Part shown: in pieces, positions 14,669 through 23,640 of the stretch
Layout of the letters: each line of letters begins with the position of its first letter
How positions within the stretch are numbered: position 1 is the first letter of the stretch
Source: Burkholderiaceae bacterium
GTDB taxonomy: Bacteria > Pseudomonadota > Gammaproteobacteria > Burkholderiales > WYBJ01
Reading direction: 5' to 3'
NCBI GenBank assembly: GCA_011525945.1
Contig: WYBJ01000211.1
Span: 1 to 40,007 of the forward strand
Length of the DNA stretch: 40,007 bases
Program-made: the position numbers and the translations under genes
The notes under the pieces: model-generated
Told to the model about the DNA's origin: nothing
The model's database searches: none
Seen by the model: the letters and a program-made list of their open reading frames with translations, nothing else

Positions 14669-15820
14669 CTAGAACCTCGCGACCTTGCCGTTTTCGATTT
14701 TCACCACGTACACCGACGGCACGCTCTGAGCGCTTTCCTTGCCCGCAGGGCCCTGCTTGATGAACGCGATGTCGCCGTTGATGCCAGCCACTTTCACGTT
14801 CCAGAGCGCCTTCTGGATCGCCGCAGGTTCCGCCTTGCCGGCTGCCTTGATCGCCGCCACGATCGTCATGATGCCGTCGTGGCCGCGGAAACCTTCGGTG
14901 AGACCTCCCGGATTGTGCTTGCGTGCATTCCACTCTTTGACGAAGGCCTTCGCGACGTCCGGATTCTTGACCGCTTCCGGGAACCACGGCGTGAAGAAGA
15001 CGAGGTGCATCGAGCCGTTGGCCGCATCACCCGCCTGCTGGATCAATTGATCCGGCGAGTTCGAGCCGCCCGTGGTGATGATGCGCGCCTTCAACTGCTG
15101 CGCCTTGGCCTGGCGCAGAACGAGCGTGATCTGCTCCACCGCGGTAGTGACGAACACCGTGTCTGCTCCGGAGGACTTGATCTTCGCGAGTTGTGCGGAG
15201 AAATCGGTCGCCTTCGGATCCATCGTCTCCATCACACCGACCTGGACGCCCTGCTCCTTCAGCATCTGCGAGAACTCCTTCGCCGCGCCGAGGCCGAAAT
15301 CGTTATTCGTGGAGAGAAAGTCCGCCTTCTTGATACCGATCTTCTTCACCATCGGCGCGAATGCCTTCGCCTCCATCGAGGAGGTCGGGGAGATGCGGAA
15401 GATCCACGGATTGCCAGACGTGGTGATCTTCCCCGACGACGAGGTCTCGACCACCATCGGCACGCCGTACTCCATGAGTTTCGGCATGACCGCGAGCGTC
15501 AAGGTCGAACTCCACGCGCCCATCAATACCGGCACCTTGTCACGCGCGATCAGTTTCTCCGCGGTCGCCACCGCTTCGGTGGGATTGGACTTGTTGTCCT
15601 CGACGATGAGCTGGATCTTGCGTCCGAGGACGCCACCCGCCTTGTTGACCTCGTCTTCGGCCATCTTGGCACCCTGCGCCACATAGTTGCCCGAAGCGGC
15701 AAACGCGCCGGTAAGCGGCTGGGTGACGCCGATCTTGATGTCCTGCGCGGCAACGTGAAACGGGAGCAACGTAGCAGCGGCGATGCCCAGCGCGACTGGC
15801 TTCCATGAACACGGTTTCAT
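14669..15820 (-). CDS. livK: Branched-chain-type ABC transporter substrate-binding protein
   Basis: A 383-aa periplasmic binding protein of the Leu/Ile/Val-binding (type I fold) family. It has a strong ribosome site (AAAGGAGGTCGACC before the ATG) and a clear signal peptide of about 25 residues ending HVAAQD. The mature part begins IKIGVTQPLTGAFAASGNYV, the classical start, followed by GAKMAEDEVNKAGGVLGRKI and IVEDNKSNPTEAVATAEKLI. The late block GFRGHDGIMTIVAAIKAAGK is also typical. It delivers ligand to LivHM. Members with this sequence style often bind aromatic or other carboxylates and amides rather than leucine, and the neighbouring catabolic genes would fit that; the ligand is not readable from sequence. 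It is divergent from the PLP-enzyme gene across a 252-base region with two inverted repeats. Confidence 0.9.
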   Translation of the reverse strand: MKPCSWKPVALGIAAATLLPFHVAAQDIKIGVTQPLTGAFAASGNYVAQGAKMAEDEVNKAGGVLGRKIQLIVEDNKSNPTEAVATAEKLIARDKVPVLMGAWSSTLTLAVMPKLMEYGVPMVVETSSSGKITTSGNPWIFRISPTSSMEAKAFAPMVKKIGIKKADFLSTNNDFGLGAAKEFSQMLKEQGVQVGVMETMDPKATDFSAQLAKIKSSGADTVFVTTAVEQITLVLRQAKAQQLKARIITTGGSNSPDQLIQQAGDAANGSMHLVFFTPWFPEAVKNPDVAKAFVKEWNARKHNPGGLTEGFRGHDGIMTIVAAIKAAGKAEPAAIQKALWNVKVAGINGDIAFIKQGPAGKESAQSVPSVYVVKIENGKVARF

Positions 15821-15878
15821 GGTCGACCTCCTTTGGTTGGACCGGCGAAAGTTATTGGGATCCGGTATTGCTCATGTC

Positions 15879-15910
15879 ATTGTATGGCAAATAGGACCAT
15901 TGCCACAAAG
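15879..15910 (-). promoter_or_regulatory. Candidate livK promoter with overlapping palindrome
   Basis: On the minus strand, TTGTGG (15908-15903) is followed after 18 bases by TACAAT (15884-15879), a plausible -35/-10 pair pointing at livK. TGGCAA (15885-15890) and TTGCCA (15900-15905) form a 6-bp inverted repeat with a 9-base spacer across that promoter. This is the place for a repressor or activator site. Confidence 0.45.
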
Positions 15911-15918
15911 CCGCGTGC

Positions 15919-15980
15919 GCGGCACTTGCACAAGGATCTGGACTACGAACGTGTAGCCGCGCAAGTGCCGCTGGTATTAT
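15919..15980 (+). promoter_or_regulatory. 11-bp inverted repeat and -10 box before the PLP-enzyme gene
   Basis: GCGGCACTTGC (15919-15929) and GCAAGTGCCGC (15961-15971) are perfect inverted copies, 31 bases apart. The right copy ends 3 bases before TATTAT (15975-15980), a good -10 for the plus-strand gene at 16073. No good -35 is present, which would suit an activated promoter with half-sites bound by a dimer or tetramer. Confidence 0.45.
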
Positions 15981-16072
15981 AGTTGGTATCATGTGCACAT
16001 TCGCCGTCGACCGACGTCGGCTCTAGCGCCCTGCGCACCGAGACAACGAACCGGAAGGCCCACGTTCGATTC

Positions 16073-17572
16073 ATGACCGCATTCGACCTCACGCCCGAGG
16101 TGGCCGACGCAAACGTGCGCCAGAACGCAGTGCTGCGCCTGCGCGAGCTGAGGGTCACGCTGCCTACCCTCTCGGAACTCGCCGATCCCGCACGCATCGG
16201 CCAGGCGCAGCAGGTGACGCTCGGCGGCATCGATCCGGACGAGCCGCTCGCAGCCAACCTGTGGCGCGTACACTGGTTCAACGACGAGGCGCGCACTGGC
16301 CGTGACGGCATTCCGGGCCATATCGTCCTGCCCGAGTCGGTCACCGGCGTGAAAGCGAAAATCGCCGTGGCGCTCGGCGATCGTTTCCCCATGATCGGTG
16401 CGCACAAGGTGCTCGCCGCCTATGGCTGTCTCGTACCGCGTCTGGTGACCGGCCGCTTCGATCCCCAAAGCGACAAGGCGATTTGGCCGTCCACCGGCAA
16501 CTACTGCCGCGGCGGGGTGGCGATTTCACGCACGCTGGGCTGCCGCGGCGTCGCGGTGCTGCCTGCCGGCATGAGCCGCGAGCGCTTCGCATGGCTCGAG
16601 CGCTGGGTGCGCGATCCTGCGGACATCATCCGAACCACGGGCACGGAAAGCAACGTCAAGGAGATCTACGACAAGTGCGCGGAGCTGGAACGCACCCCGC
16701 ACAATGTCATCGTCAACCAGTTCTCCGAGTTCGGCAATTACCTGGTGCACTACGCGTGCACCGGGCGAGCGCTGGAGGCCATCTACCATCATCTGCTGAA
16801 TCGCGACCCCGCGCTCAAGCTCACAGCCTTCGTATGCGCCACAGGCTCTGCGGGCACGATCGGCGCAGGCGACTATCTCAAGGCCAGACACGGCACGCGC
16901 ATCGCGGCCGTGGAAGCGATCGAGTGCCCGACCATGCTGTGCAACGGTTACGGCGAGCACAACATTCAGGGCATCGGCGACAAGCACCTGCCGCTGATCC
17001 ATAACGTGATGAACACCGATTTCGTGATCGGCGTATCGGATCGCAGCTCGGATTCGCTCAACCTGCTGTTCAACGAAAATGCCGGCCGCGATTATCTCCT
17101 GCGCCGGCGCAAGATCGATCCCAGCCTGCTGCGGCAGTTCGCGCACGTCGGGCTTTCGGGCTACGCCAACATCGTCGCTGCGATCAAGCTCGCCAGACAT
17201 CTCGAGCTCGGAGCCGATGACGTCATCGCGACCGTCGCGACCGACGGCGCCCCTCTCTACCAGAGCGAGCGCGCAAACTTCCTTGCGCGCCACTATGGCG
17301 GCACGTTCGACGACGTCAATGCCGGCGAGGTTTTCGGCCGCGATCTGGACGGCATCGCGGACGATCACCTGATCGAGCTGACGCACGTCGACCGGCGGCG
17401 CGTATTCAACCTCGGCTATTACACGTGGGTCGAACAGCAAGGTGTGGCACTGGAAGATTTCGACAAGCGCAAGAACCCGTCGTTCTGGAAGGGTCTGCAG
17501 GATACGATTCCCGCCTGGGACGAGTTGATTGCCAGGTTCAACGCCGACACGGGGGCGAAACATGCGCAGTAA
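16073..17572 (+). CDS. PLP-dependent fold-type II enzyme (cysteine synthase-like)
   Basis: A 499-aa protein related to the cysteine synthase/threonine dehydratase fold. IGAHKVLAAYG near residue 110 holds the likely PLP-binding Lys. STGNYCRGGVAISRTLGC near 142 is the substrate loop (S-x-G-N-x-x-x-G). ATGSAGTIGAGDYLK near 265 is the phosphate-binding Gly-rich loop. Chemistry is probably a beta-elimination/replacement or deamination on a small amino acid. It is longer than cysteine synthase (about 310 aa), with an extra C-terminal region after about 390 including YTWVEQQGVALEDF. The start at 16073 is chosen because family similarity begins there; a frame extension to 15983 has only a TTG. It leads a plus-strand set with a CoA-transferase. 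I cannot name its substrate. Confidence 0.75.
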   Translation: MTAFDLTPEVADANVRQNAVLRLRELRVTLPTLSELADPARIGQAQQVTLGGIDPDEPLAANLWRVHWFNDEARTGRDGIPGHIVLPESVTGVKAKIAVALGDRFPMIGAHKVLAAYGCLVPRLVTGRFDPQSDKAIWPSTGNYCRGGVAISRTLGCRGVAVLPAGMSRERFAWLERWVRDPADIIRTTGTESNVKEIYDKCAELERTPHNVIVNQFSEFGNYLVHYACTGRALEAIYHHLLNRDPALKLTAFVCATGSAGTIGAGDYLKARHGTRIAAVEAIECPTMLCNGYGEHNIQGIGDKHLPLIHNVMNTDFVIGVSDRSSDSLNLLFNENAGRDYLLRRRKIDPSLLRQFAHVGLSGYANIVAAIKLARHLELGADDVIATVATDGAPLYQSERANFLARHYGGTFDDVNAGEVFGRDLDGIADDHLIELTHVDRRRVFNLGYYTWVEQQGVALEDFDKRKNPSFWKGLQDTIPAWDELIARFNADTGAKHAQ

Positions 17573-17629
17573 TCCGGGTGGAGGGGAGCTTCGTGTGCCC
17601 GCGCGGCGGGCGAGCTCCTCCGCAGCGGC

Positions 17630-18583
17630 GTGAGCGGGTCGTATCTCGAGCTGCGGCGCCGTCTCGCCGCGCGCGACCGCAGCCTGCACGAAAAGGTGAC
17701 CACGCTCGACGCGGCGGCGGCGCTCGTCAAGGACGGCGAGACGGTCGGCATCGGTGGCAGCACGCTGTCGCGCACGCCGATGGCGATGATCTGGTCGCTC
17801 ATCCGCGCGCGCCGCAAGAACCTGACTTACGCCCGCGGCATCACCTCGAGCGAGGGCGACTGGCTGCTCGGATCGGGTGCGTGTCGCCATGCCATCACGA
17901 GCTGGTTCAGCCAAGGTATCGTGTGGGGCGTCTCCAAGGTGATGCGCCATTACGTGGAAAACGGGCTCGCGCGCTTCGATGAATGGAGCCACATGGCGAT
18001 GGGCATGCGCTTTCGCGCCGGCGCGATGGGCGTTCCGTTCCTGCCGATGCGTACCATGCTGGGGTCGGACCTACTGCGCCAACGCCCGGAAGTGCGCGAA
18101 ATCGACTGCCCCTACAGCGGCGAGCGGTTGCTCCTCGTGCCTGCGCTCAATCCCGACGTCGCGCTGATTCACGTCCAGCGCTGCGACGCCTACGGCAACG
18201 CACAGATCGACGGCCTGCAGTTTCTCGACATCGACCTCGCGATGGCGGCGAACCGGGTGATCCTCACCACCGAGCGCGTCGTCTCCAACGACCAGATCCG
18301 GCGCGCGCCGGATCAGACCAAGATTCCGTTCTTTGCGGTCGAGGCGGTGGTCGAGGTCCCGTTCGGCTGCGCGCCGCACGAGTGCAGCAATACCTACGAA
18401 CCGTTCTTCAGGCATATGGACCAATACACGGCGCTCGTGAACGGCGATCCGGTGAAGGGCATGCAGGAATACCTCGAGCGCTACGTGTACGGCCCAGGTT
18501 CGTGGAACGAGTACCTGAACCTGCTCGGGCTGGAACATCTGCTCACGGCGGCGCGCGGCGGGCGGAGCGTGTCCAATGCCTGA
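17630..18583 (+). CDS. CoA-transferase subunit A (glutaconate CoA-transferase-like)
   Basis: A 317-aa alpha-type subunit of a family I CoA-transferase. It begins with a basic region and then KVTTLDAAAALVKDGETVGI and GGSTLSRTPMAMIW, matching the GctA N-terminal Rossmann-like fold. Later marks are DCPYSGERLLLVPALNPDVA and HVQRCDAYGNAQIDG, the latter the H-x-Q-x-x-D-x-x-G-N-x-x-I motif shared by these subunits. It works with the next gene product to move CoA between carboxylic acids; some relatives (IpdA) instead take part in ring-opening hydrolysis. It starts at a GTG without a good ribosome site, 57 bases past the PLP-enzyme stop. It overlaps the beta-subunit gene by 8 bases. Confidence 0.85.
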   Translation: MSGSYLELRRRLAARDRSLHEKVTTLDAAAALVKDGETVGIGGSTLSRTPMAMIWSLIRARRKNLTYARGITSSEGDWLLGSGACRHAITSWFSQGIVWGVSKVMRHYVENGLARFDEWSHMAMGMRFRAGAMGVPFLPMRTMLGSDLLRQRPEVREIDCPYSGERLLLVPALNPDVALIHVQRCDAYGNAQIDGLQFLDIDLAMAANRVILTTERVVSNDQIRRAPDQTKIPFFAVEAVVEVPFGCAPHECSNTYEPFFRHMDQYTALVNGDPVKGMQEYLERYVYGPGSWNEYLNLLGLEHLLTAARGGRSVSNA

Positions 18584-19424
18584 GAATCGATCAGCCGGCC
18601 GCGCGAACGCAGCGGCGGGAGCAACCGCACGTACCGGGGGTGGCGTAACCGGGCCTCCGGGCGAACGCTATACTGCGGCCGAGCTTCTGGCCGTGATGAG
18701 CTCGCGCCTGCTGCAAGACGGTCAGGTCGTATTTGCGGGCGTAGGCATTCCCTTGCTCGCCGCCACACTCGCGCAGGGACTTCACTGCCCGGGCCTCACG
18801 ATACTGTTCGAAGGCGGGGTCATCGGGCCGATCATCGAGCCGGGGAAGCTCCCGCCGTCCACGAACGAGCAACGCTGCACCATCCGCGCCAACATGGTGC
18901 TGAGCAGCACCGACGTGCTGCTGCTCCTGCAACGCGGCTACATCGACATCGGCTTCATGGGCGGGGCGCAGATCGATCAGTACGGCAACCTCAACTCGTC
19001 GTTCATCGGCGATCCGGCGCGACCGAAGACACGCCTCCCCGGCACCGGCGGGGGCAATGACATCGCGAGTCTCGCGCAGATGATCGTCGCGATGAAGCAC
19101 GAGAAGCGCCGTTTCGTCGAGCGCGTCGATTTCATCACGAGTCCGGGCTTCCTGCGTGGGGCCAACACGCGCCGCGACAGCGGGCTCGCAGCCGGCGGCA
19201 TGTATCGCGTGGTAACCGATCTGGGTCTGTTCGGCTTCGACGAAGAAACGAAACGCATGAAGATTCTCGCCCTTCATCCCGGTGTCACGCTCGAGCAAGT
19301 CCGGGACAACACCGGCTTCGAGCTCGCGGCCGACCCTGCGCTCGAGACCACCGAGCCGCCCGGGCGGGAGGAAATCGCGGCGCTGCGCAGGCTCGATCCC
19401 GAGCGGCTCTATATCGGCAGTTAA
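18576..19424 (+). CDS. CoA-transferase subunit B (glutaconate CoA-transferase-like)
   Basis: A 282-aa beta subunit. Similarity to Acidaminococcus GctB is clear by eye: NGQVV/DGQVVFAGVGIPLLAAT, GGAQIDQYGNLNSSFIGD, PKTRLPGTGGGNDIA, MKHEKRRFVERVDFITSPGF and the ending FGFDEETKRMKILALHPGVT. The segment ILFEGGV places Glu79 where GctB has its catalytic Glu54 (IIVESG), so it should be able to form the glutamyl-CoA thioester. An N-terminal extension of about 30 residues rich in Ala/Gly/Thr precedes the domain. An internal start is possible, but the ATG overlap with subunit A supports the long form. Acyl substrate unknown; steroid-type IpdB relatives are the main alternative. Confidence 0.87.
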   Translation: MPENRSAGRANAAAGATARTGGGVTGPPGERYTAAELLAVMSSRLLQDGQVVFAGVGIPLLAATLAQGLHCPGLTILFEGGVIGPIIEPGKLPPSTNEQRCTIRANMVLSSTDVLLLLQRGYIDIGFMGGAQIDQYGNLNSSFIGDPARPKTRLPGTGGGNDIASLAQMIVAMKHEKRRFVERVDFITSPGFLRGANTRRDSGLAAGGMYRVVTDLGLFGFDEETKRMKILALHPGVTLEQVRDNTGFELAADPALETTEPPGREEIAALRRLDPERLYIGS

Positions 19425-19457
19425 GCCGCAGCCCGCATCGACACAGGAGCCGCCCGC

Positions 19458-20420
19458 ATGCCCGGTTTGCACAACACGTTCGGTATCGCCGCCCGCAACT
19501 TCACCGCCTATCCCGAGATGCCGGATGCGCGAGCGCTGGTCGAGTATGGCGTGAAGATGGAAGAGATGGGTTTCGATTCGCTGTGGGTGTGGGATCACAT
19601 CCTCCTTGGCGTCGAACCGAGCTTCCCGATCGTCGATTCACTCACGCTCCTTACCGCCATCGCAGCGCGCACACGCAAGATCAAGCTTGCAACCGGCATA
19701 CTGGTCCTGCCGCTGCGTAACCCCGTGGTGCTCGCCAAGCAGTTGGCCAGCATGGACCAGATCTCCAACGGCCGACTTCTTCTCGCTATGGCGTCCGGGT
19801 GGTACAGGCGTGAATTCGACGCGGTCGGTGTGCCGTTCGAGAACCGCGGCAAGATCATGGATGAGAACCTCGACATCCTGACACGGTTCTGGACCGAAGA
19901 CATGGTCAAGGGCGAGTGGACGCATCACAAGATTCCGGCGGGCGTGATGCATCCCAAGCCGGTGCAGCAGCCGCGTCCTCCTATCCTCATCGGCGGCTAC
20001 GTCGATCGCGTGTTGAAACGCGCGGCAACCGCGGGCGACGGTTGGCTCACTTATTTCTACCGCCCCGAAAGCTTCGCCAAGTCGTGGGCGAAGGTGCGCG
20101 CCTTCGCCGAGCAGGCCGGCAAGGATCCCGACACGCTCATGAACGGCGCCCAACTGCCGATCGCGATCGGCAAATCACGCGCCGAGGTGGAAGGCCCGAT
20201 GATGGAGTGGCTCGGCACGGAGTGGGACTACGCCTCCTGGAGCGACTCCACCAAGGACAGCGCAATCATGGGCAGCGTCGACGAGTGCATCGCGCAACTG
20301 CAGGAACATCTCGCCGTGGGCGTGCAGAAGATCATCTTCGTGCCGTATAAGTACGAGATGGCTCAGATCGAGATCATTGCCCGGGAAATCGTTCCGCGGC
20401 TCAAGGCCTCACGCGCCTGA
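19458..20420 (+). CDS. Luciferase-like (LLM class) flavin oxidoreductase
   Basis: A 320-aa TIM-barrel protein of the bacterial luciferase/F420 oxidoreductase superfamily. Blocks include KMEEMGFDSLWVWDHILLG near residue 35, RTRKIKLATGILVLPLRNPV near 70, LASMDQISNGRLLLAMASGW near 95, and IPAGVMHPKPVQQPRPPILI near 155. An AGGAG ribosome site lies 8 bases before the ATG. Members use FMN or F420 for oxygenation or hydride transfer on many substrates, and sequence alone does not separate the two here. Its place after the CoA-transferase genes suggests an oxidative step in the same pathway. A short hairpin at the stop may end or stabilise this mRNA. Confidence 0.85.
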   Translation: MPGLHNTFGIAARNFTAYPEMPDARALVEYGVKMEEMGFDSLWVWDHILLGVEPSFPIVDSLTLLTAIAARTRKIKLATGILVLPLRNPVVLAKQLASMDQISNGRLLLAMASGWYRREFDAVGVPFENRGKIMDENLDILTRFWTEDMVKGEWTHHKIPAGVMHPKPVQQPRPPILIGGYVDRVLKRAATAGDGWLTYFYRPESFAKSWAKVRAFAEQAGKDPDTLMNGAQLPIAIGKSRAEVEGPMMEWLGTEWDYASWSDSTKDSAIMGSVDECIAQLQEHLAVGVQKIIFVPYKYEMAQIEIIAREIVPRLKASRA

Positions 20421-20434
20421 CGGCGTGCGCCGTC
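20419..20434 (+). terminator. Short hairpin at the end of the LLM gene
   Basis: GACGGC (20419-20424) and GCCGTC (20429-20434) form a 6-bp stem with a GTGC loop directly after the stop codon. The following TCTCATAT is only weakly T-rich, so termination would be partial at best. Confidence 0.35.
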
Positions 20435-20468
20435 TCATATCGAATCATCGCAATCGCCCGGCAATGCA

Positions 20469-21833
20469 GTGATCAGCATCTTCGATCTCTTCAAGATCGG
20501 TATCGGCCCCTCGTCCTCGCATACCGTGGGGCCGATGAAGGCCGCGGCAGCGTTCGCGAACGCGCTGCGCGCCGATACCGCGCTCGCTCCGATATCGCGG
20601 CTCGGTGTGCGGCTGTTCGGCTCGCTCGCGTGTACCGGCAAAGGGCACTGTACCGACAAGGCGGTCGCCCTCGGATTGGCCGGGCATCTGCCGGAGGCGA
20701 TCGACCCCGACGAGGCGGACCGCCTGTGGGAGGCGGCCCGCACGACAAAGCGTCTGCTCCTGCCCGACGGGCGGGAGTGCGATTTCGACCCGGTGCTGGA
20801 TATCGTTTTCGAGACGGCGATCACGTTGCCGCGACACCCCAATGCGCTGGAATTCGTCGCCTCCGATATCGGGGGAAACGTGCTTGCGAAGCAGGTGTGG
20901 TACTCGGTCGGCGGCGGCTTCATCGTGCGCGAGGGAGACGATGAGGCACCCTCGTCCGAGCGCACCGTACCGTACCCTTTTCGCTCGGGAGCGGAGCTGC
21001 TCGCGATGTGCGGCACGAACGGGTATTCCATTGCCCAGCTCGTGTTCGAGAACGAGCTTGCGCTACGCTCGCGCGAAGCGATCGAGGCGCACATCGGGCG
21101 CGTATCGGCGACGATGTTCGCGTGCATCGATAACGGCATCCAGGCCGAGGGCATCCTGCCGGGCGGACTCAAGGTGCCGCGGCGGGCGCGCAATCTCTAC
21201 CGCCGCGTGAAGGAGGAGCGCGCGAAAGCGGGCCCGCCGCACGACGCGATGGAGTACGTCAGCATCTACGCGATTGCGGTAAACGAGGAAAACGCTGCCG
21301 GCAGACGCGTCGTAACCGCTCCCACCAACGGCGGCGCTGGCGTCGTCCCCGCGGTGCTGCGCTATTACCGCGACCACTGTGGCGGCGCCACGGACGCAGG
21401 CATCTCGACCTATCTTCTCACCGCAACCGCGATCGGCGGCTTGTACAAGATGAACGCCTCGATCTCGGCCGCGGAAGTGGGGTGCCAAGGCGAAATCGGA
21501 GTCGCGTGCTCGATGGCGGCGGGGGGGCTCGCGGCGGCGCTCGGCGGCACTAACGAGCAGGTCGAGAACGCCGCCGAGATCGGCATGGAGCATCATCTCG
21601 GCATGACCTGCGATCCGATCGGGGGACTCGTGCAGATCCCGTGCATCGAGCGCAACGCCTTCGGCGCCGTCGGTGCGGTCAACGCAGCCCTGCTCGCGCT
21701 GCGCGGCGATGGCATTCACCACGTGAGCCTGGATCAGGTGATCACGGCGATGCACGAAACGGGCAAGGACATGCAGGCGAAGTACAAGGAGACCGCACGC
21801 GGCGGGCTCGCTGTCAGCGTGCCGAATTGCTGA
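20469..21833 (+). CDS. sdaA: L-serine ammonia-lyase, iron-sulfur type
   Basis: A 454-aa single-chain SdaA, the size of the E. coli enzyme. It converts L-serine to pyruvate and ammonia with an oxygen-sensitive [4Fe-4S] cluster. It begins [20 protein letters not shown] from a GTG, the standard start of the family. The cluster ligands are visible at Cys339 ([19 protein letters not shown]), Cys381 ([12 protein letters not shown]) and Cys392 (IPCIERN), matching E. coli Cys343/382/393. [18 protein letters not shown] near residue 284 is another signature. Position between an LLM oxidoreductase and a class V aminotransferase suggests serine or a serine-like intermediate arises in this pathway; housekeeping serine breakdown is the alternative. 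Confidence 0.95.
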   Translation: MISIFDLFKIGIGPSSSHTVGPMKAAAAFANALRADTALAPISRLGVRLFGSLACTGKGHCTDKAVALGLAGHLPEAIDPDEADRLWEAARTTKRLLLPDGRECDFDPVLDIVFETAITLPRHPNALEFVASDIGGNVLAKQVWYSVGGGFIVREGDDEAPSSERTVPYPFRSGAELLAMCGTNGYSIAQLVFENELALRSREAIEAHIGRVSATMFACIDNGIQAEGILPGGLKVPRRARNLYRRVKEERAKAGPPHDAMEYVSIYAIAVNEENAAGRRVVTAPTNGGAGVVPAVLRYYRDHCGGATDAGISTYLLTATAIGGLYKMNASISAAEVGCQGEIGVACSMAAGGLAAALGGTNEQVENAAEIGMEHHLGMTCDPIGGLVQIPCIERNAFGAVGAVNAALLALRGDGIHHVSLDQVITAMHETGKDMQAKYKETARGGLAVSVPNC

Positions 21834-21974
21834 CGCCGCAAGCCCCGCGCAGACTCCGTTTCTTGATTCGCACCCATGCGCTCCGCCTTCTCGGCGATGG
21901 ATCGGCTACGCCAATTGATCCGCCGCGCTACAATGCGTACGCGCCCCAGCCTGAGATTTGACGAGAAGATCGAA

Positions 21975-23132
21975 ATGCCCGCACCCGACTGGCCTGCGTT
22001 ACGCAACGAGTTCCCGACGCTTCAGCACTGGATCTACCTCGACAGCGCGCGCAAGACGATTCCCCCGCGCTGCCAGGAGTACGCGATGCAGGAGTACACG
22101 CGCGATATCTACGAGAACGCCGGCGCTGACGCGTGGTCCGCGTTGAACATCGGCGCAACCCGCTCAGAGCTCGCGGACCTCCTCGGCGCTGATCCGGAGG
22201 AAATTGCGTTCACGAAGAACACAACCGATGGCCTGCTGATGGCTGCGCACGCGTTCGATCTGCGCCCCGGCGACAACATCGTGCTCACCGACATGGAGCA
22301 CTTCGCGAACGTCTGGATCTGGAAGCATTGGGAGAAGCGAGGCGTCGAGATCCGCCGCGCAGCGCATCGCAACGGGCGGTTGCCGCTCGAAGCGTTCATG
22401 GAGAAGATCGATGGCCGCACGCGTGTGGTTTCTACGGCATACATCACCTACGGCAACGGCGTTCGCGTGAATCTGGCGCAGCTCGGCGCCGCATGCCGCG
22501 AGCGCGACATCAGACTTGTCGTCGACGGCGTGCAGGCGGCGGGCGTGCTCTCGACACCGCTGCGCGACCTGAACGCAGACGTAATCGCGATGGGCGGTCA
22601 TAAAGGGCTCTTCGGCCTGACCGGCTCGGGTATCGTCTACTGCCGCCGCGAGCTCGTCGATTCGGTGGTAACACCGTTCGTGAAGGAGCCGACGCCCCTC
22701 GAAGCGAAGGGCCACGCAAGCAGCCAATTCGACTACGTTCGGGTCGCGCACCGCTTCGAGGCCGGCAACCCGAACTTCCTCGGTATCCGCGTGCTACGAC
22801 GTGGCGCGCAGTTCATCCGGTCGATCGGCCTCGCAGCCATCGAGTCGCGCGTGCGCGAGCTCTCGACACACTGTCTCAAGCTCCTGAAGAACGCCACGCT
22901 CGAGACGATGACACCCACGCCATGGGAAGAGCGTGCTCATATCGTCAACGTGTTGGTGCCGGATGCCGAACGTGTCATGAATGCGCTACGGGACGAGCAC
23001 CGCGTCATTGTCAACGTCAAGGACGGCGCGATACGCATCTCGATGGGCTTCTTCAACAACGAAGAGGATCTGGAAAAGGCAGTGCGCGCGATCGTACGCG
23101 AAACCGGCGGACACCGCGTGCATGCGGCATAG
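21975..23132 (+). CDS. Class V aminotransferase-fold PLP enzyme (cysteine desulfurase-like)
   Basis: A 385-aa fold-type I PLP enzyme. The start at 21975 gives MPAPDWPALRNEFPTLQHWI, where similarity begins; upstream in-frame ATGs add a basic tail without family support. Key segments are YLDSARKTIPP near 21, AFTKNTTDGLLMAAH near 78 (phosphate-binding loop), VVDGVQAAG with Asp184 for the pyridine nitrogen, and AMGGHKGLFGLTGSG with Lys210 as the Schiff-base lysine. No active-site loop Cys of the desulfurase type is seen near residues 320-340, so sulfur transfer is unlikely. Isopenicillin-N-epimerase-like or amino-acid lyase roles are alternatives. It is 141 bases past sdaA and probably expressed with it. 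Confidence 0.8.
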   Translation: MPAPDWPALRNEFPTLQHWIYLDSARKTIPPRCQEYAMQEYTRDIYENAGADAWSALNIGATRSELADLLGADPEEIAFTKNTTDGLLMAAHAFDLRPGDNIVLTDMEHFANVWIWKHWEKRGVEIRRAAHRNGRLPLEAFMEKIDGRTRVVSTAYITYGNGVRVNLAQLGAACRERDIRLVVDGVQAAGVLSTPLRDLNADVIAMGGHKGLFGLTGSGIVYCRRELVDSVVTPFVKEPTPLEAKGHASSQFDYVRVAHRFEAGNPNFLGIRVLRRGAQFIRSIGLAAIESRVRELSTHCLKLLKNATLETMTPTPWEERAHIVNVLVPDAERVMNALRDEHRVIVNVKDGAIRISMGFFNNEEDLEKAVRAIVRETGGHRVHAA

Positions 23133-23640
23133 CCGACGGCGGATCTCGACGCCGGCACGAACGCCATGAGGCTTTCGGCGCGGGCAAGAAACCTCAAGCG
23201 CTGTTGCTCCAAATCGGGAGAACCGAGAGCGACCCGCCGGGGTCTCGCGGCATTGGCGCCGCTGCCGTACCCGCATTGTGGGGGGCTTGCGCCGCCATGG
23301 CGCCCAATGCGGAGCTGCTGGCGTTCGATCTTCACGCCCCTGCGAATGACGGGCTCGCCTCGAGCGACGATTCCTCCCGGGTTACGCCGCGAATTCGTTC
23401 CACGCCGGGCGGCCTACGGCGCAAATTCCCACGGATCAGAATGTCGAAAAACCTCGCCGTCGCGCCGGCAGGCCTCGCACGCGAGTCGTTGTTGCGCGAC
23501 TCCCGACTCAAACCTAAGATGGAGTAGGCTCGCCCGCGCCTCGGCGATGGCCGCAGGCCGCGGCGAACGCCGATCGCCAGCCGCTCGTGCAGCGAGCGCT
23601 GCGGCGTGACCTCTTGCAGTGCTGTGACGAGGATGGTGAC
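23133..23640. other. Non-coding stretch of about 500 bases
   Basis: Open frames here give Arg/Ser/Pro-rich products with no family marks. Two inverted repeats are visible: CCGCATTG (23271-23278) with CAATGCGG (23305-23312), and GAGTCG/CGACTC around 23481-23502. A loose promoter for the SDR gene may be present (TTGTTG then TAAGAT near 23516). No mobile element or RNA gene is recognised. Confidence 0.5.

Noticed and set aside
23271-23312. Inverted repeat CCGCATTG / CAATGCGG as a terminator for the class V aminotransferase gene
   Set aside because: It lies about 140 bases past the stop, has a 26-base loop and no T-run; too weak to call.
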